From Sphingomonas sp. GM_Shp_1 (GTDB taxonomy: Bacteria > Pseudomonadota > Alphaproteobacteria > Sphingomonadales > Sphingomonadaceae): a stretch of 64,000 bases of DNA. The notes beneath the pieces were generated by a model. It had not been told where the DNA came from, did not search any database, and saw only the letters and a program-made list of their open reading frames with translations. The DNA is taken from the NCBI RefSeq assembly GCF_026540895.1, contig NZ_JALNUR010000003.1, forward strand, positions 124,001 to 188,000, written 5' to 3'. This document shows positions 23,848 to 33,241 of the stretch, in pieces. A program made the translations under genes and the position numbers. Numbering within the stretch: position 1 is the first letter of the stretch; each line of letters starts with the position of its first letter.

Positions 23848-26154
23848 ATGCCGGTTGTGATTTCCCGCGATCAGATGATCCGCCGTGGTGCGTTGCTGTT
23901 GTCGGCGGTGTGGCTGGCCCTGCCCATGGTCGCATCGGCGCAACAGGCGGGCGATGCCCCGAGCGATATCCGCGTGATCGGGCACCGCGATCCCGAGGGA
24001 CTGCTGCCCGATCAGACCGAGCCCAAGGCGGTCAGCGAGATTTCCGGTGACTTCATCGTCAAACAGGCGCCGACGCTCAACGCGTTTCAACTCGTCAACC
24101 TGCTGCCGGGCGCGAATGTCGCCTCCAGCGATCCCTATGGCTTGTCGACCAGCTCCAGCCTGACGCTGCGCGGGCTGGGCCAGGATCAGATCGGCGTGCT
24201 GATGGAGGGGGCGCCGCAGAACGATATCGGCTATTACTACGCCTATCCGTCGCAATTCGCCGATCCGGGGAATGTCCGGCGGGTCGTGCTGGCGCAAGGG
24301 TCGGTGGATATCGACTCCCCCACGGTCGGAGGAGCGGGCGGCCTGTTGTCGCTGACGCTTGACGATCCCAAGGCGACGCGCGGGGTGCTCGCCGATCTGT
24401 CGCTGGGGTCATACGACCTGCGCCGCGTCTTCGTCCGCGTCGATACGGGCACGATCGGGGGCAGCGGCCTGAAGGCGTTCATCTCCTATTCCAATACCCG
24501 CGCCGACAATTGGCGGGGGCCGGGCTATGACACGCGCCAGCATGTCGATGCCAAGCTGCTCGGCGAATGGGGTGGCGGCAACCGCGCCAGCCTGGCGCTG
24601 TCGTACAATGACGCCAATTCCTCCAGCTATCCCAGTCCGACGCTGGCGGACTGGCAGGCGCGGGGGCGTGGGTTCAACTATGCCGCGCGCTATACGCCGG
24701 GGGCCACCGATTACTGGCGGCTGTACCGCGCGCCGTTCCGCAATCTCTACGCCTCGGCACCGGTGCATCTGCTCCTGAGCGATCGCCTGACTCTGGACGG
24801 CACCACCTATCTCCAGTTCGGCTATGGCAATTCGCCCTATGGCACGCAGCTCGCGACCACCGGGAATTTCCTCGGCAACGAGGCGCTGGCGGAGCCGATC
24901 GTCCTGCCCGGCGCGGTGGACGGCGTCGCCACGGTCCTCGGCAACTATACGGGCGACCAGATGCGGACCGGGCAGGTCGCCAAGCTGACCCTCCAGGCGG
25001 GCATGCACCGGCTGACGGCGGGCCTGTGGTTCGACTATGGCACCGACCGCGTTACCCAGACCTATGGCGCGGTCGGGGCGGATGGCTCTCCGGCCGACCC
25101 CTGGGGCTTTCCCAGCCGGGCGATCCGCACCGCCGATGGCCGTCTGCTCGCCTATGAGAACCAGCGCACGGTGACGGTGACGAAGAGCTTTTTTCTGGCC
25201 GACAGCATCGCGCTGGCCCCGCGGCTGACGGTCGATATCGGGTTCAAGGGCGTCAACCTGCTGCGCAACGGTCGCAACTATCTGCCCGGGCCGCAAAGCC
25301 GCGTGCGCCGCGACAGCTTCGTCGCCTTGCCCCGCGCCGCCGTCCATTACGCGATCGACGGCCGTCAGCAGCTATTCGCCAATATCACGACCAACTTCCG
25401 TACGCCCAACGAGTTCACGCTCTACAACAGCTACGATGGCGGCGTGGTCTCGACGCGTGGCACCGATGCGGTGAAGAACGAATATTCGGTGTCGCAGGAA
25501 CTGGGCTATCGCTATATCGGCCCGAACCTGTCGGCCTCGGTGACGGGCTTTCATTACAAGTTCCGCAACCGCCAGCTCGCGACGGTGGTCGACAATGGCG
25601 GTGCCCTGGTCAATTCCACGCTGAACGCCGGGGGGCAGACATCCTACGGCGTCGATGCCGAGATCGACTATCGCCCCGCCAAGGGCGTCAGCGTCTATAT
25701 CTCCGGCGAGTATCTGCGGGCGCGGATCGACGATGATCTGCCGGTCGGCGACGACTTTCTGCCGACCCGGGGCAAGCGTGCGGTGTCGAGCCCGACGCTC
25801 CAGTTCGGCGCGGGCGGCACCTATGACGACGGGCATTTGTTCGGCAGTATCGCGGGCAAATATGTCGGACGCCAATATGCGACGTTCATGAACGACGAGA
25901 GCATCGCGGGCTATGCGACGCTCGACCTGGCGATCGGTGTCCATCTGGCGGACTGGATCGACGGCAAGCGGACCGATCTGCGGCTCAACGCGATCAACGT
26001 CACCGACCCTCATGTCCTGGCGGGCGTGCAGTCGGTCAGCACCAACGCCCGCGATGCGGCGGGGCGTGGCGGCACGATTATCCCCGGCCAGGCACCCGCT
26101 TATTATATCGGCGGCGGTGCGGCGGTCACGGCGACCTTGTCCCGCGCCTTCTGA
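23848..26154 (+). CDS. TonB-dependent receptor, predicted thiamine importer
   Basis: About 768 residues. The N-terminal signal is RRGALLLSAVWLALPMVASA, followed by DIRVIGHRDPEGLLPDQ as TonB-box/pre-plug region. The plug has LNAFQLVNLLPGANVASSDP and LRGLGQDQIGVLMEGAPQND, and the barrel ends AVTATLSRAF. It lies directly behind the TPP riboswitch, so the ligand is predicted to be thiamine or a phosphorylated form. The start is not settled: ATG 23848, GTG 23827 and ATG 23875 are all in frame; 23848 is a compromise with a plausible signal peptide. The kinase gene starts 2 bases after the stop. Confidence 0.88.
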   Translation: MPVVISRDQMIRRGALLLSAVWLALPMVASAQQAGDAPSDIRVIGHRDPEGLLPDQTEPKAVSEISGDFIVKQAPTLNAFQLVNLLPGANVASSDPYGLSTSSSLTLRGLGQDQIGVLMEGAPQNDIGYYYAYPSQFADPGNVRRVVLAQGSVDIDSPTVGGAGGLLSLTLDDPKATRGVLADLSLGSYDLRRVFVRVDTGTIGGSGLKAFISYSNTRADNWRGPGYDTRQHVDAKLLGEWGGGNRASLALSYNDANSSSYPSPTLADWQARGRGFNYAARYTPGATDYWRLYRAPFRNLYASAPVHLLLSDRLTLDGTTYLQFGYGNSPYGTQLATTGNFLGNEALAEPIVLPGAVDGVATVLGNYTGDQMRTGQVAKLTLQAGMHRLTAGLWFDYGTDRVTQTYGAVGADGSPADPWGFPSRAIRTADGRLLAYENQRTVTVTKSFFLADSIALAPRLTVDIGFKGVNLLRNGRNYLPGPQSRVRRDSFVALPRAAVHYAIDGRQQLFANITTNFRTPNEFTLYNSYDGGVVSTRGTDAVKNEYSVSQELGYRYIGPNLSASVTGFHYKFRNRQLATVVDNGGALVNSTLNAGGQTSYGVDAEIDYRPAKGVSVYISGEYLRARIDDDLPVGDDFLPTRGKRAVSSPTLQFGAGGTYDDGHLFGSIAGKYVGRQYATFMNDESIAGYATLDLAIGVHLADWIDGKRTDLRLNAINVTDPHVLAGVQSVSTNARDAAGRGGTIIPGQAPAYYIGGGAAVTATLSRAF

Positions 26155-26156
26155 CC

Positions 26157-27311
26157 ATGACCGCCGCCGCCTCGACCACCGATCATCTCGTGCATGGCAT
26201 GGGACTGGCCCTGGAAGCGCCCGTCTGGCCCGCCATCACGTCCCATGAGGCGGCGGAGGTACTGGCCCGCTATCCGGGAGCCGCGCCGGTCGAGGCGTTG
26301 CGCTGGCATTCGCCGCGCCCCTTTTCGGCGGTGACGCTGATCGAGACGGCGGGCGATACGCTTCTGTTAAAGCGGCATGATCGCCGGGTTCGCACGATCG
26401 CGGGACTGGTGGAGGAACATGCCTTCATTACCCATCTGGCGCGCGCGGGATTGTCGGTGCCCGAGGTCCTGCGCACGGTGGAGGGGGCGAGCGCGGTCGC
26501 GCTAGGGGATTGGACGTACGAGCTCCATATGCGGGCGGCGGGGGACGATCTTTACCGCGACCAGCAATCTTGGACGCCGTTCCGATCCCATGAACACGCC
26601 CATGCCGCCGGGGTCGCGCTCGCGCGGCTGCACCGTGCGTCGGAAGGGTTCGACGCACCGGCGCGGACCGTGCAGCCTTTGGTCGCCAGCTTCCATATCC
26701 TGTCCGCCGCCGACCCGATGGCCGCGACCGAGGCCTATGTCGAGGCGCGTCCGGCGCTCGCCGCGTTCCTGGCGGGGCGGCGGTGGCGGAGCCGGTTGTC
26801 GGCGCTGTTCGCGGCGTTCGGCGAAGGACTGGCGCCGCTGGTCGCGGCGCAGAGGCCGTTATGGACGCACAATGACTGGCACCCCTCCAATCTCCTCTGG
26901 ACTGCGAGCGGCGTGGTCGAGACCGTGTTCGACTTCGGTTTGGCCGACCGGACCTGCGCGGCCTATGATCTGGCAATCGCGATCGAGCGGACCGCCTTTG
27001 CATGGCTGGAATTGGGGGAAGGGAGGGACGACGCCATCGCCGATCCGATGGCGGCGCTATCCCTGATCGCGGGATATGAGACGATAACCCCGTTGGGGGA
27101 TGAGGGGAGGGAGGCGATCCTCCGGCTGCTGCCGCTCGTCCACATCGAATTCGCACTGTCCGAGATCGACTATTTTGCCGGGATCGTCGGCGACGCGGCG
27201 GCGGCATCGCTTGCCTGGGACGGGTATCTTCTCGGCCATGCGGAATGGTTCATGTCGGCGGCCGGACGGGACTTTCTCGCCTCCTTGCGCAACGGTGGAA
27301 GCGCCCGATGA
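26157..27311 (+). CDS. Aminoglycoside-phosphotransferase-fold kinase, predicted thiamine kinase
   Basis: 384 residues. The kinase fold shows an ATP-anchoring Lys strand (TLLLKRHDRRVRTIAGLVEE), the catalytic Brenner motif HNDWHPSNLLW (His-x-Asp-x4-Asn) and the metal site VFDFGLADRTCAAYDLAIA. This is the APH/choline-kinase family, which contains the thiamine kinase YcfN. Because it lies between a riboswitch-controlled receptor and a PnuC-type transporter, phosphorylation of imported thiamine is the likely reaction. It is about 100 residues longer than YcfN. Antibiotic inactivation is possible for the fold but not suggested by the neighbours. Confidence 0.85.
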   Translation: MTAAASTTDHLVHGMGLALEAPVWPAITSHEAAEVLARYPGAAPVEALRWHSPRPFSAVTLIETAGDTLLLKRHDRRVRTIAGLVEEHAFITHLARAGLSVPEVLRTVEGASAVALGDWTYELHMRAAGDDLYRDQQSWTPFRSHEHAHAAGVALARLHRASEGFDAPARTVQPLVASFHILSAADPMAATEAYVEARPALAAFLAGRRWRSRLSALFAAFGEGLAPLVAAQRPLWTHNDWHPSNLLWTASGVVETVFDFGLADRTCAAYDLAIAIERTAFAWLELGEGRDDAIADPMAALSLIAGYETITPLGDEGREAILRLLPLVHIEFALSEIDYFAGIVGDAAAASLAWDGYLLGHAEWFMSAAGRDFLASLRNGGSAR

Positions 27312-27880
27312 CGCCGCTCGAAATCGCGGCGGTCGCGATCAGCTTTCTGGCGATCTGGCTGACGGCGCGGCGCAACATGCTGTGCTGGCCGCTGAACCTC
27401 GTCGCCTGCGCCTTGTACTTCAAGCTGTTCCTCGACGTCCGCCTCTATGCGGACATGGTGCTTCAGGCGGTGTTCGGTATCGGCATCCTCTATGGCTGGA
27501 TCGTCTGGAGCCGCGACAGGCGCGATACGGCGGTGGTCACGGTCGTGCCGCTGCCCCGATCGGGGGGCTTGGCGGGCCTGGCGGTCGGCGCGCTGGGTGC
27601 ACTGGGGATCGGGTGGTTCACCAGCCACCATACCGATGCGACATTGCCCTGGCTGGATGCGACGCTCAGCAGTTTCAGCCTGGTTGCGCAATATTGGACG
27701 GCGCGTCGGCACCGCGAGAGTTGGTTGCTCTGGATCGCGGTGGATGTCGTCTATGTCGGGATGTTCGTCTTCAAGGACCTGATGCTGACCGCCGGACTAT
27801 ACGCGGTGATGATCGGTCTGGCGGTCATCGGCTATCGGGACTGGCAGCGGGCGCAGGGCATCGCCGCTCGGCCATCATAG
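27308..27880 (+). CDS. PnuC-family vitamin transporter, predicted PnuT for thiamine
   Basis: 190 residues with about six to seven membrane helices. The PnuC pattern is clear: ARRNMLCWPLNLVACALYF at the start of the second helix, FGIGILYGWIVWSRDRR, then SFSLVAQYWTARRHRESWLL and FVFKDLMLTAGLYAVMIGLA. PnuC proteins diffuse unphosphorylated vitamins, with trapping by a kinase; PnuT handles thiamine. The upstream kinase overlaps it by four bases. Under the TPP riboswitch this gives outer-membrane uptake, inner-membrane entry and phosphorylation in one unit. Its last six bases overlap the convergent histidine kinase gene. Confidence 0.92.
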   Translation: MTPLEIAAVAISFLAIWLTARRNMLCWPLNLVACALYFKLFLDVRLYADMVLQAVFGIGILYGWIVWSRDRRDTAVVTVVPLPRSGGLAGLAVGALGALGIGWFTSHHTDATLPWLDATLSSFSLVAQYWTARRHRESWLLWIAVDVVYVGMFVFKDLMLTAGLYAVMIGLAVIGYRDWQRAQGIAARPS

Positions 27881-30496
27881 GTTCGACGCCATCCGCAGGT
27901 CGAGCGCGGCGAGGCTGGCCGCGAGTTCCTCGTTGCGGAACGGCTTGCTGAGCCGCGCCATGCTCGGGTCGATCCCGTGCGTCTCGGCATAGCCCGACAC
28001 GATCAGCGCCTTCATGCCGGGAACCCGGTCGGTCAGTTCACGGACCAGCTGCGCTCCGCTGATCCCCGGCATCAGATGGTCGGTCACCAGGAAATCGGGC
28101 CGCAGCCCGGCGCGGACAAGGTCCAGCGCCTCCGAAGCGGAACTGGCCTCGACCACCTCATAGCCCAGATCGGCGAGCATGTCGGCGGTGCTGAGCCGCA
28201 CCAGGTCCTCATCGTCGACCAGCAGGACCGTTCCGCCGTTCTGCACCCCCGGCGCTTCTTGCGCGTCGGGACTGGCGGCGGCGACCTTCAAGTCGCTGGG
28301 TGGCAGCCACAGGACGATATGCGTGCCGACACCGGCCGCACTTTCGATGGTCAGGCCGCCGCCAAGCTGCGCGGCCAGACCATGCACCATGGACAGGCCC
28401 AAGCCGGTGCCCTTGCCGACGCCCTTGGTCGAGAAGAAGGGTTCGATCGCGTGTTGCAGGGTTTCCTCGTCCATGCCGACCCCGGTGTCGGCGACGCCCA
28501 GACAGACATAGCGGCCGGGGACGACCTCCTTGGCCTCCATCGCCCCGACCAGGCAGGTCTTGACCGAGATGTTCAGCTCTCCACCCTCCGGCATCGCGTC
28601 GCGCGCGTTGACCGCCAGGTTGAGCAGCGCCATTTCCAGCTGGTTGGCGTCGGCCAGGGCAGGGGGCAGGTCGGGCTCCAGGTCGATCCGCACCGCGATG
28701 GTGGGGCCGACGGTCGACTCGATCAGGTCGGTCATGCCGTGGATCAGCTGTGCCATGTCGACCGCGATGGCCTGAAGCGGTTGGCGACGGGCGAAGGCGA
28801 GCAGGCGCTGGACCAGCGTCTTGGCACGCTCCGCCGATTGCAGCGCGCCGTCGATCAGCCGGCGTTCGCGCTCGGTCCCGATCCCCTTGCGCATCAGCAT
28901 GTCGAGCGAGCCGATGATCGGGGTCAGCAGATTGTTGAAGTCATGCGCGACACCGCCGGTCAGGCTGCCCATCGCCTCGACCTTCTGGCTCTGCCGCAAG
29001 GCTTCCTGCGCCACCTCCAGTTCGGCGCGGGCCGCCATCGCCACCGACACGTCGTTCGCCTGATGGAAAGCGCCGATCACATGCCCGGCATCATCCCGCA
29101 GCGGCGTGTAGGAGATTTCCCAGGACGGCGTCCCGAATTCGGCGCGACCAAAGGCTTCGGTCACGGTGAAGCTCTCGCCGGTCAGCGCGCGGTGCATCAA
29201 TTCCCGCATGGTCGCGCGCTGGGCGTCCTCGAACTGGTCCGGAAACACATCGCCGATCCGCGTCTCGAAGCCATTGACGCGGTGGAACTCGCTCTGGTGC
29301 GCGCGATTGAAGGCGATCAGGCGATAGTCGGTGTCGAAGGCGCAGATGGGCGAGGACGTCGCCTCGACAATGTCATGATAGCGGCGAAGATCGGCGGTCC
29401 GCTCGATCACCTGCTGCTCCAGCGTGCCCTTCAGCGCGCGCAACGCGGCCTCGGCGCGGGTACGCTCGACGGCGGCCTTGACCCGTTCGCCGACCTCCTG
29501 GACCAGATCCTCCTCCGCCGCGCTCCATATGCGCGGGGTGGCGTTCTGGACGGCGAGCAGGCCCACCCATTCGTCCTCCTGGAACAGCACCACGTCGATG
29601 AACGCGCCGACCTCGCGCGCCTGTAGCCCGGTCCGCGCCCCGTCGCTCAGCCTCGGGTCGCCGCCGACGTCGCGGACGACGACCGGCGCTCCGTCGCGAT
29701 AGGCGGCGAGCAGGTCGGGGCCGAAACTCTCCAGCGAATGCCGACCGACGATGGAGGACACGCCCCGCGCATAATCGCGCTCGACCGTCATCCAGCCGCG
29801 CGTCGTGATCTCGGCATAGAAGACTCGGCTGGCCGCCATCTGCTGCCCGAGCCGTTCGGCGGCGACCTCCATGATCTCCGTCGGGGTTTCCAATGTGCGC
29901 AGATCGTCGGCCAGCCTGAGCAGGAAGGACGATCGCCTGGCGGCGGTGACCCCCTCCGTCGTCTCGGTCAGGACGCCGATCACCCCGGCGGGGCTCCCGG
30001 TGTCATCGATCAGTGCCGAATAATCGAGATGGAACCAGGCGGGCTCGGCGCGCCCGTTGCGGTTCAGCATCACTTCGCGATCGCGATATCGAACGGTGCC
30101 CCCGGCCAGGCATTCGGCCACGACATGGTCGTCGAACAATAGGTCGTTCGGCCAGCCGTCCCGCATCCGCGATCCCAGAAGGCGCGAGTGCCAGTCGCCC
30201 GCGATCGTCGCATAGGCATCATTGTAGAACAGGACGCCGTCCGCGCCCGACAGCATCGTCATCGCCACGGGCGAGCGAAGCAGCATGGCGAGCGTGGTTC
30301 GCAGACAGCCGGGCCATGCTTCGATCGGCCCCAGGCCGGTCGCCGACCAGTCCTGCCGACCGATCAGCTCCGCGCAACGTCCGCCGCCCCGCAGAAAGGG
30401 CGGCATCGAGCGCGACGTCGATGGCGTTGCATTCCCGGTATCGGGGTCGGCAAGCCCGCACGGCGCAATGGCTTCGGATGGGCGGACTGTTGCCAT
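27875..30496 (-). CDS. Hybrid sensor histidine kinase with PAS, GAF and receiver domains
   Basis: About 873 residues and no membrane helix, so a cytoplasmic sensor. Order: a PAS-like domain (roughly 45-180), a GAF domain (190-350), a second PAS (375-490), a HisKA domain with GSLTGGVAHDFNNLLTPI (phospho-His), the ATPase domain (NLAVNARDAMPEGGELN as N box, LGVADTGVGMDEET as G1, GKGTGLGLSMVHGL as G2) and a receiver with VLLVDDEDLVR, phospho-acceptor Asp in PDFLVTDHLMPG and Lys in LSKPFRNEELA. No output domain is attached. Light, redox or small-molecule sensing is possible; no cofactor Cys is obvious. ATG 30496 is chosen over an upstream TTG at 30505. Confidence 0.92.
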   Translation of the reverse strand: MATVRPSEAIAPCGLADPDTGNATPSTSRSMPPFLRGGGRCAELIGRQDWSATGLGPIEAWPGCLRTTLAMLLRSPVAMTMLSGADGVLFYNDAYATIAGDWHSRLLGSRMRDGWPNDLLFDDHVVAECLAGGTVRYRDREVMLNRNGRAEPAWFHLDYSALIDDTGSPAGVIGVLTETTEGVTAARRSSFLLRLADDLRTLETPTEIMEVAAERLGQQMAASRVFYAEITTRGWMTVERDYARGVSSIVGRHSLESFGPDLLAAYRDGAPVVVRDVGGDPRLSDGARTGLQAREVGAFIDVVLFQEDEWVGLLAVQNATPRIWSAAEEDLVQEVGERVKAAVERTRAEAALRALKGTLEQQVIERTADLRRYHDIVEATSSPICAFDTDYRLIAFNRAHQSEFHRVNGFETRIGDVFPDQFEDAQRATMRELMHRALTGESFTVTEAFGRAEFGTPSWEISYTPLRDDAGHVIGAFHQANDVSVAMAARAELEVAQEALRQSQKVEAMGSLTGGVAHDFNNLLTPIIGSLDMLMRKGIGTERERRLIDGALQSAERAKTLVQRLLAFARRQPLQAIAVDMAQLIHGMTDLIESTVGPTIAVRIDLEPDLPPALADANQLEMALLNLAVNARDAMPEGGELNISVKTCLVGAMEAKEVVPGRYVCLGVADTGVGMDEETLQHAIEPFFSTKGVGKGTGLGLSMVHGLAAQLGGGLTIESAAGVGTHIVLWLPPSDLKVAAASPDAQEAPGVQNGGTVLLVDDEDLVRLSTADMLADLGYEVVEASSASEALDLVRAGLRPDFLVTDHLMPGISGAQLVRELTDRVPGMKALIVSGYAETHGIDPSMARLSKPFRNEELAASLAALDLRMASNL

Positions 30497-30593
30497 GATG
30501 CGCAACTACTCCATGCCGGGCAATTACGTAAGTCGGATTCCACGCGGCGACGGTGGGGAGATACCGGTTTCTACCCCAGGAAAGATCGAGTTG

Positions 30594-30623
30594 CATTTAG
30601 ATAGGTAGGTATCTATCTAAATG
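30594..30623. promoter_or_regulatory. Perfect 11-base inverted repeat over the marR start, candidate autoregulatory operator
   Basis: CATTTAGATAG (30594-30604) and CTATCTAAATG (30613-30623) are exact reverse complements around GTAGGTAT; the right arm ends with the ATG of the MarR gene. TTGCAT (30591-30596) and TATCTA (30614-30619) are 17 bases apart and could be -35 and -10, which would place the start site at about the start codon. The MarR product is the likely ligand of this site. Confidence 0.72.
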
Positions 30624-31073
30624 GATGTGACTGATTCTACTTCCCTTCGCCGCCATTTCTCTGCGCGGCTCGTGCCGATGGCACGGGCGTATCGACGCTA
30701 TCTCGATCGCGGGCTTGCCGGCCTGTCGCTGTCGCACACGGCGGCGCTGGCGGTGATGCTGATCGGGCGGACCGAGGACGGCATGCGGCAGGGGGCTCTT
30801 GCGGACCAGTTGGGGATGGAGGCGCCATCGGTCGTGCCCCTGATCGACCAGCTTGAGCGGAGCGGGCTGGTGGAGCGTCGGGTCGATGCGACGGACAAGC
30901 GCGCACGATTGCTGCACCTGACGAACGAGGGCCGGACCGCCGCCGCCGAGGTGGAGGAGCGGACCGCGCAGATCCGGGCCGAGCTGTTCGCCGAGGTCGA
31001 TGACGCGGACCTCAAGGCGGCCAGCCACGTGCTCGACCAGCTTTATGCCGCATTCGGCGACGACCGGGAATGA
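30621..31073 (+). CDS. MarR-family transcriptional regulator of the efflux operon
   Basis: 150 residues. The winged-helix core is LSLSHTAALAVMLIGRTEDG, QGALADQLGMEAPSVVPLID and the wing LVERRVDATDKRARLLHLT, all typical MarR text; the ends form the dimerisation helices. It overlaps the efflux gene by four bases and its start codon lies in a perfect palindrome, so it almost certainly represses its own operon and is released by a phenolic or similar ligand. No ribosome site is visible before ATG 30621; the mRNA may be leaderless or start at the next codons (GTG at 30627). Confidence 0.9.
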   Translation: MDVTDSTSLRRHFSARLVPMARAYRRYLDRGLAGLSLSHTAALAVMLIGRTEDGMRQGALADQLGMEAPSVVPLIDQLERSGLVERRVDATDKRARLLHLTNEGRTAAAEVEERTAQIRAELFAEVDDADLKAASHVLDQLYAAFGDDRE

Positions 31074-33010
31074 TCGCGATGCCCCTGATCGGCCTGCGCG
31101 AGACGGTCTTCTCGCTGAACTGCTTCGCGGCGGCGATGCTGGCTCTGTTCCTGTCCTTCTCGCTCGGGCTGGACCGGCCCTTCTGGGCGATGATGACCGT
31201 CTATATCACCAGCCAGCCGCTCAGCGGGGCGGTCCGGTCGAAGGCGGTGTTCCGGCTGATCGGGACGGTGATCGGCGGGCTCGTGACCGTGCTTCTGGTG
31301 CCGACGCTGGTCAACGCGCCGGTGCTGCTCAGCCTGGCGCTCGCGCTGTGGGTGGCGGGGTGCCAGTTCGTGTCGCTGCTCGACCGGACACCGCGAGCCT
31401 ATGTCTTCATGCTGGCGGGCTATACCGCGGCGCTGATCGGCTTCCCCTCGGTCCTGCATCCGGAGGCGATCTTCGACACCGCCGTGCTGCGCGTGCAGGA
31501 AATCGGTATCGGTGTGCTGTGCGCGGCGATCGTCCACTCGGTCGTGTGGCCGCGCAGCGTCGCGGGGGTTTACGGCGTGCGGGCCAAGGCCGTCCTCGCC
31601 CATGCCGAAAGCTGGATCGCCGATATCCTGGCGGTCGAGGCGAGTGCACGGACCTCGCCCGAGCGGCGGAGGCTGGCTGCCGATGTGACCGACCTTCACG
31701 TCACCGCGACCCATATCCCCTTCGACACCGCACGCATCCGCCCGACGCGCGCATTGCTGACCGGCTTGCAGGACAGACTGGTGCAGCTGATCCCACTGGT
31801 ATCCGCGCTGGAGGACCGGTTGCGCAGCCTGACCGCCGAGGGTCCGCTGCCCGAAGGCGTGGCGGAACTGGTGGCCGAGGTACGCAATTGGGTTCTCGAT
31901 CCGACGCTCGACGCGCCCGTCATTCCGCCGCCCCCGGTGGCGTCGGACTGGCGCGGGCTGGTGACGCTCAACCTCACCATGCGTCTGGCCGAACTGGTCG
32001 AGGCGCTCGGCACGACCCGCGCGCTGGTCGCGGCGGTGGCCGACCCGGAGACGCCGCGCCCGGTGATCGCCGAGGGCGGCGGCAGGCCGCTGCACCGCGA
32101 TTACGGCCTTGCCCTGTTGTCGGCGACGGCGACCTTCCTGACCATCATCGGGTGCTGCGCCGTCTGGATCGTCACCGCCTGGCCCGAGGGGGCGGTGGCG
32201 GCGATGATCGCGGCGGTGGTCTGCTGCTTCTTCGCCACGCTGGACGATCCGGTACCGGCGCAGCGCGGCTTTCTCGTCTGGACGCTGGCGTCGGTGCCGC
32301 TGGTCGCCGTCTATCTCTTCGCCATTCTCCCGGCGATCGGCGGGTTCGTCATGCTCTGTCTCGCGCTCGCTCCGCCACTGCTGGCACTGGGAGCGGCGAT
32401 GGCGGTGCCGTCCTGGTATGGGCGGATGTTGCCGATGCTGATCGGCTTCGCGGGCGGACTGGCGCTGACCAATATGTACAGCGACGATGCGGCGAGCTTC
32501 TTCAACAGCAATGTCGCCCAGATCATCGGGATCGTCGCGGCGATGACCATGACCCGGTTGGTGCGGAGCATCGGCGCGGGAACGGCGATCCGCCGCCTCC
32601 GCCGTGCGGGCTGGCGCGATCTGGCCGCCCTGGCCGAGCGTCCGGCGCTGCTGCCCGTCTGGCGAAGCCGGATGCTCGACCGTGTCGGCCTGCTCGCCGG
32701 GCGCGTCGGCGAGGTGGAGGATGAGGACCGCGACGATGCCGCCGCCGCTCTGCGCGAACTGCGGATCGGCTATAATCTGGTCCAGCTCGCGCCCGGTCCC
32801 GAGCATCAGGTGCTGCGCGCGTCGCTGGCGGGCTGGTTCCGGCAACTGGTCGAGGGGCGCGACCCCGCGCCGCCGCCCGATCTGCTCGACGCGATAGACG
32901 GCGCGATCGCCCAGAGCCCGGAGCCGGATCGGCTGGCGGCGCTGGTCGGCCTGCGCCGCAACGTCTTCCCCGCCGCGCCGGGCTGGACCGAAGAAAGGCT
33001 GGCGGCATGA
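31070..33010 (+). CDS. FUSC-family (AaeB-like) aromatic-compound exporter
   Basis: 646 residues. The N-terminal half has about six membrane helices (ETVFSLNCFAAAMLALFLSF, then GLDRPFWAMMTVYITSQPLSG with the family motif RPFWAxxTVYxxxQP), a soluble helical domain follows, and a second membrane block starts near 355 (LLSATATFLTIIGCCAVWIV). This is the duplicated layout of AaeB/FusC inner-membrane pumps that export aromatic acids and fusaric acid. It overlaps the regulator before it and the DUF1656 gene after it. Substrate is inferred from family. Confidence 0.9.
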   Translation: MIAMPLIGLRETVFSLNCFAAAMLALFLSFSLGLDRPFWAMMTVYITSQPLSGAVRSKAVFRLIGTVIGGLVTVLLVPTLVNAPVLLSLALALWVAGCQFVSLLDRTPRAYVFMLAGYTAALIGFPSVLHPEAIFDTAVLRVQEIGIGVLCAAIVHSVVWPRSVAGVYGVRAKAVLAHAESWIADILAVEASARTSPERRRLAADVTDLHVTATHIPFDTARIRPTRALLTGLQDRLVQLIPLVSALEDRLRSLTAEGPLPEGVAELVAEVRNWVLDPTLDAPVIPPPPVASDWRGLVTLNLTMRLAELVEALGTTRALVAAVADPETPRPVIAEGGGRPLHRDYGLALLSATATFLTIIGCCAVWIVTAWPEGAVAAMIAAVVCCFFATLDDPVPAQRGFLVWTLASVPLVAVYLFAILPAIGGFVMLCLALAPPLLALGAAMAVPSWYGRMLPMLIGFAGGLALTNMYSDDAASFFNSNVAQIIGIVAAMTMTRLVRSIGAGTAIRRLRRAGWRDLAALAERPALLPVWRSRMLDRVGLLAGRVGEVEDEDRDDAAAALRELRIGYNLVQLAPGPEHQVLRASLAGWFRQLVEGRDPAPPPDLLDAIDGAIAQSPEPDRLAALVGLRRNVFPAAPGWTEERLAA

Positions 33011-33234
33011 CAGGCGACCTGGATCTGGCGGGCGTCTTCGTCCACCCGCTGCTGATCGCCGCCGTCCTGGCCTTCATCGCGGCCGAGATCATCGGTTGGG
33101 CGCTGGCGAAGGTGCGGCTCTACCGCTTCGTCTGGCATCGCGGCCTGTTCGATGTGGCGCTTACCATCATTCTCTGGGCCGGGATCGCCGGTCTGATCAC
33201 CGGCGGCTCGCCCGCTTCGGCATTTTTCGGTTGA
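33007..33234 (+). CDS. DUF1656 small membrane protein (AaeX-like)
   Basis: 75 residues with two membrane helices (HPLLIAAVLAFIAAEIIGWA and DVALTIILWAGIAGLITGG). The text DLAGVFVHPLLIAA and the Tyr-Arg-Phe-Val-Trp-His linker fit DUF1656, whose members sit between FUSC and HlyD genes (AaeX of the aaeXAB operon). It overlaps the pump gene by four bases and is 7 bases before the HlyD gene. It is presumed to be an accessory subunit of the pump; its biochemical role is unknown. Confidence 0.88.
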   Translation: MTGDLDLAGVFVHPLLIAAVLAFIAAEIIGWALAKVRLYRFVWHRGLFDVALTIILWAGIAGLITGGSPASAFFG

Positions 33235-33241
33235 ACACGCT

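Noticed and set aside
26157..27311. Aminoglycoside resistance kinase
   Set aside because: The fold is shared, but TPP riboswitch, receptor and PnuC neighbours point to vitamin phosphorylation.
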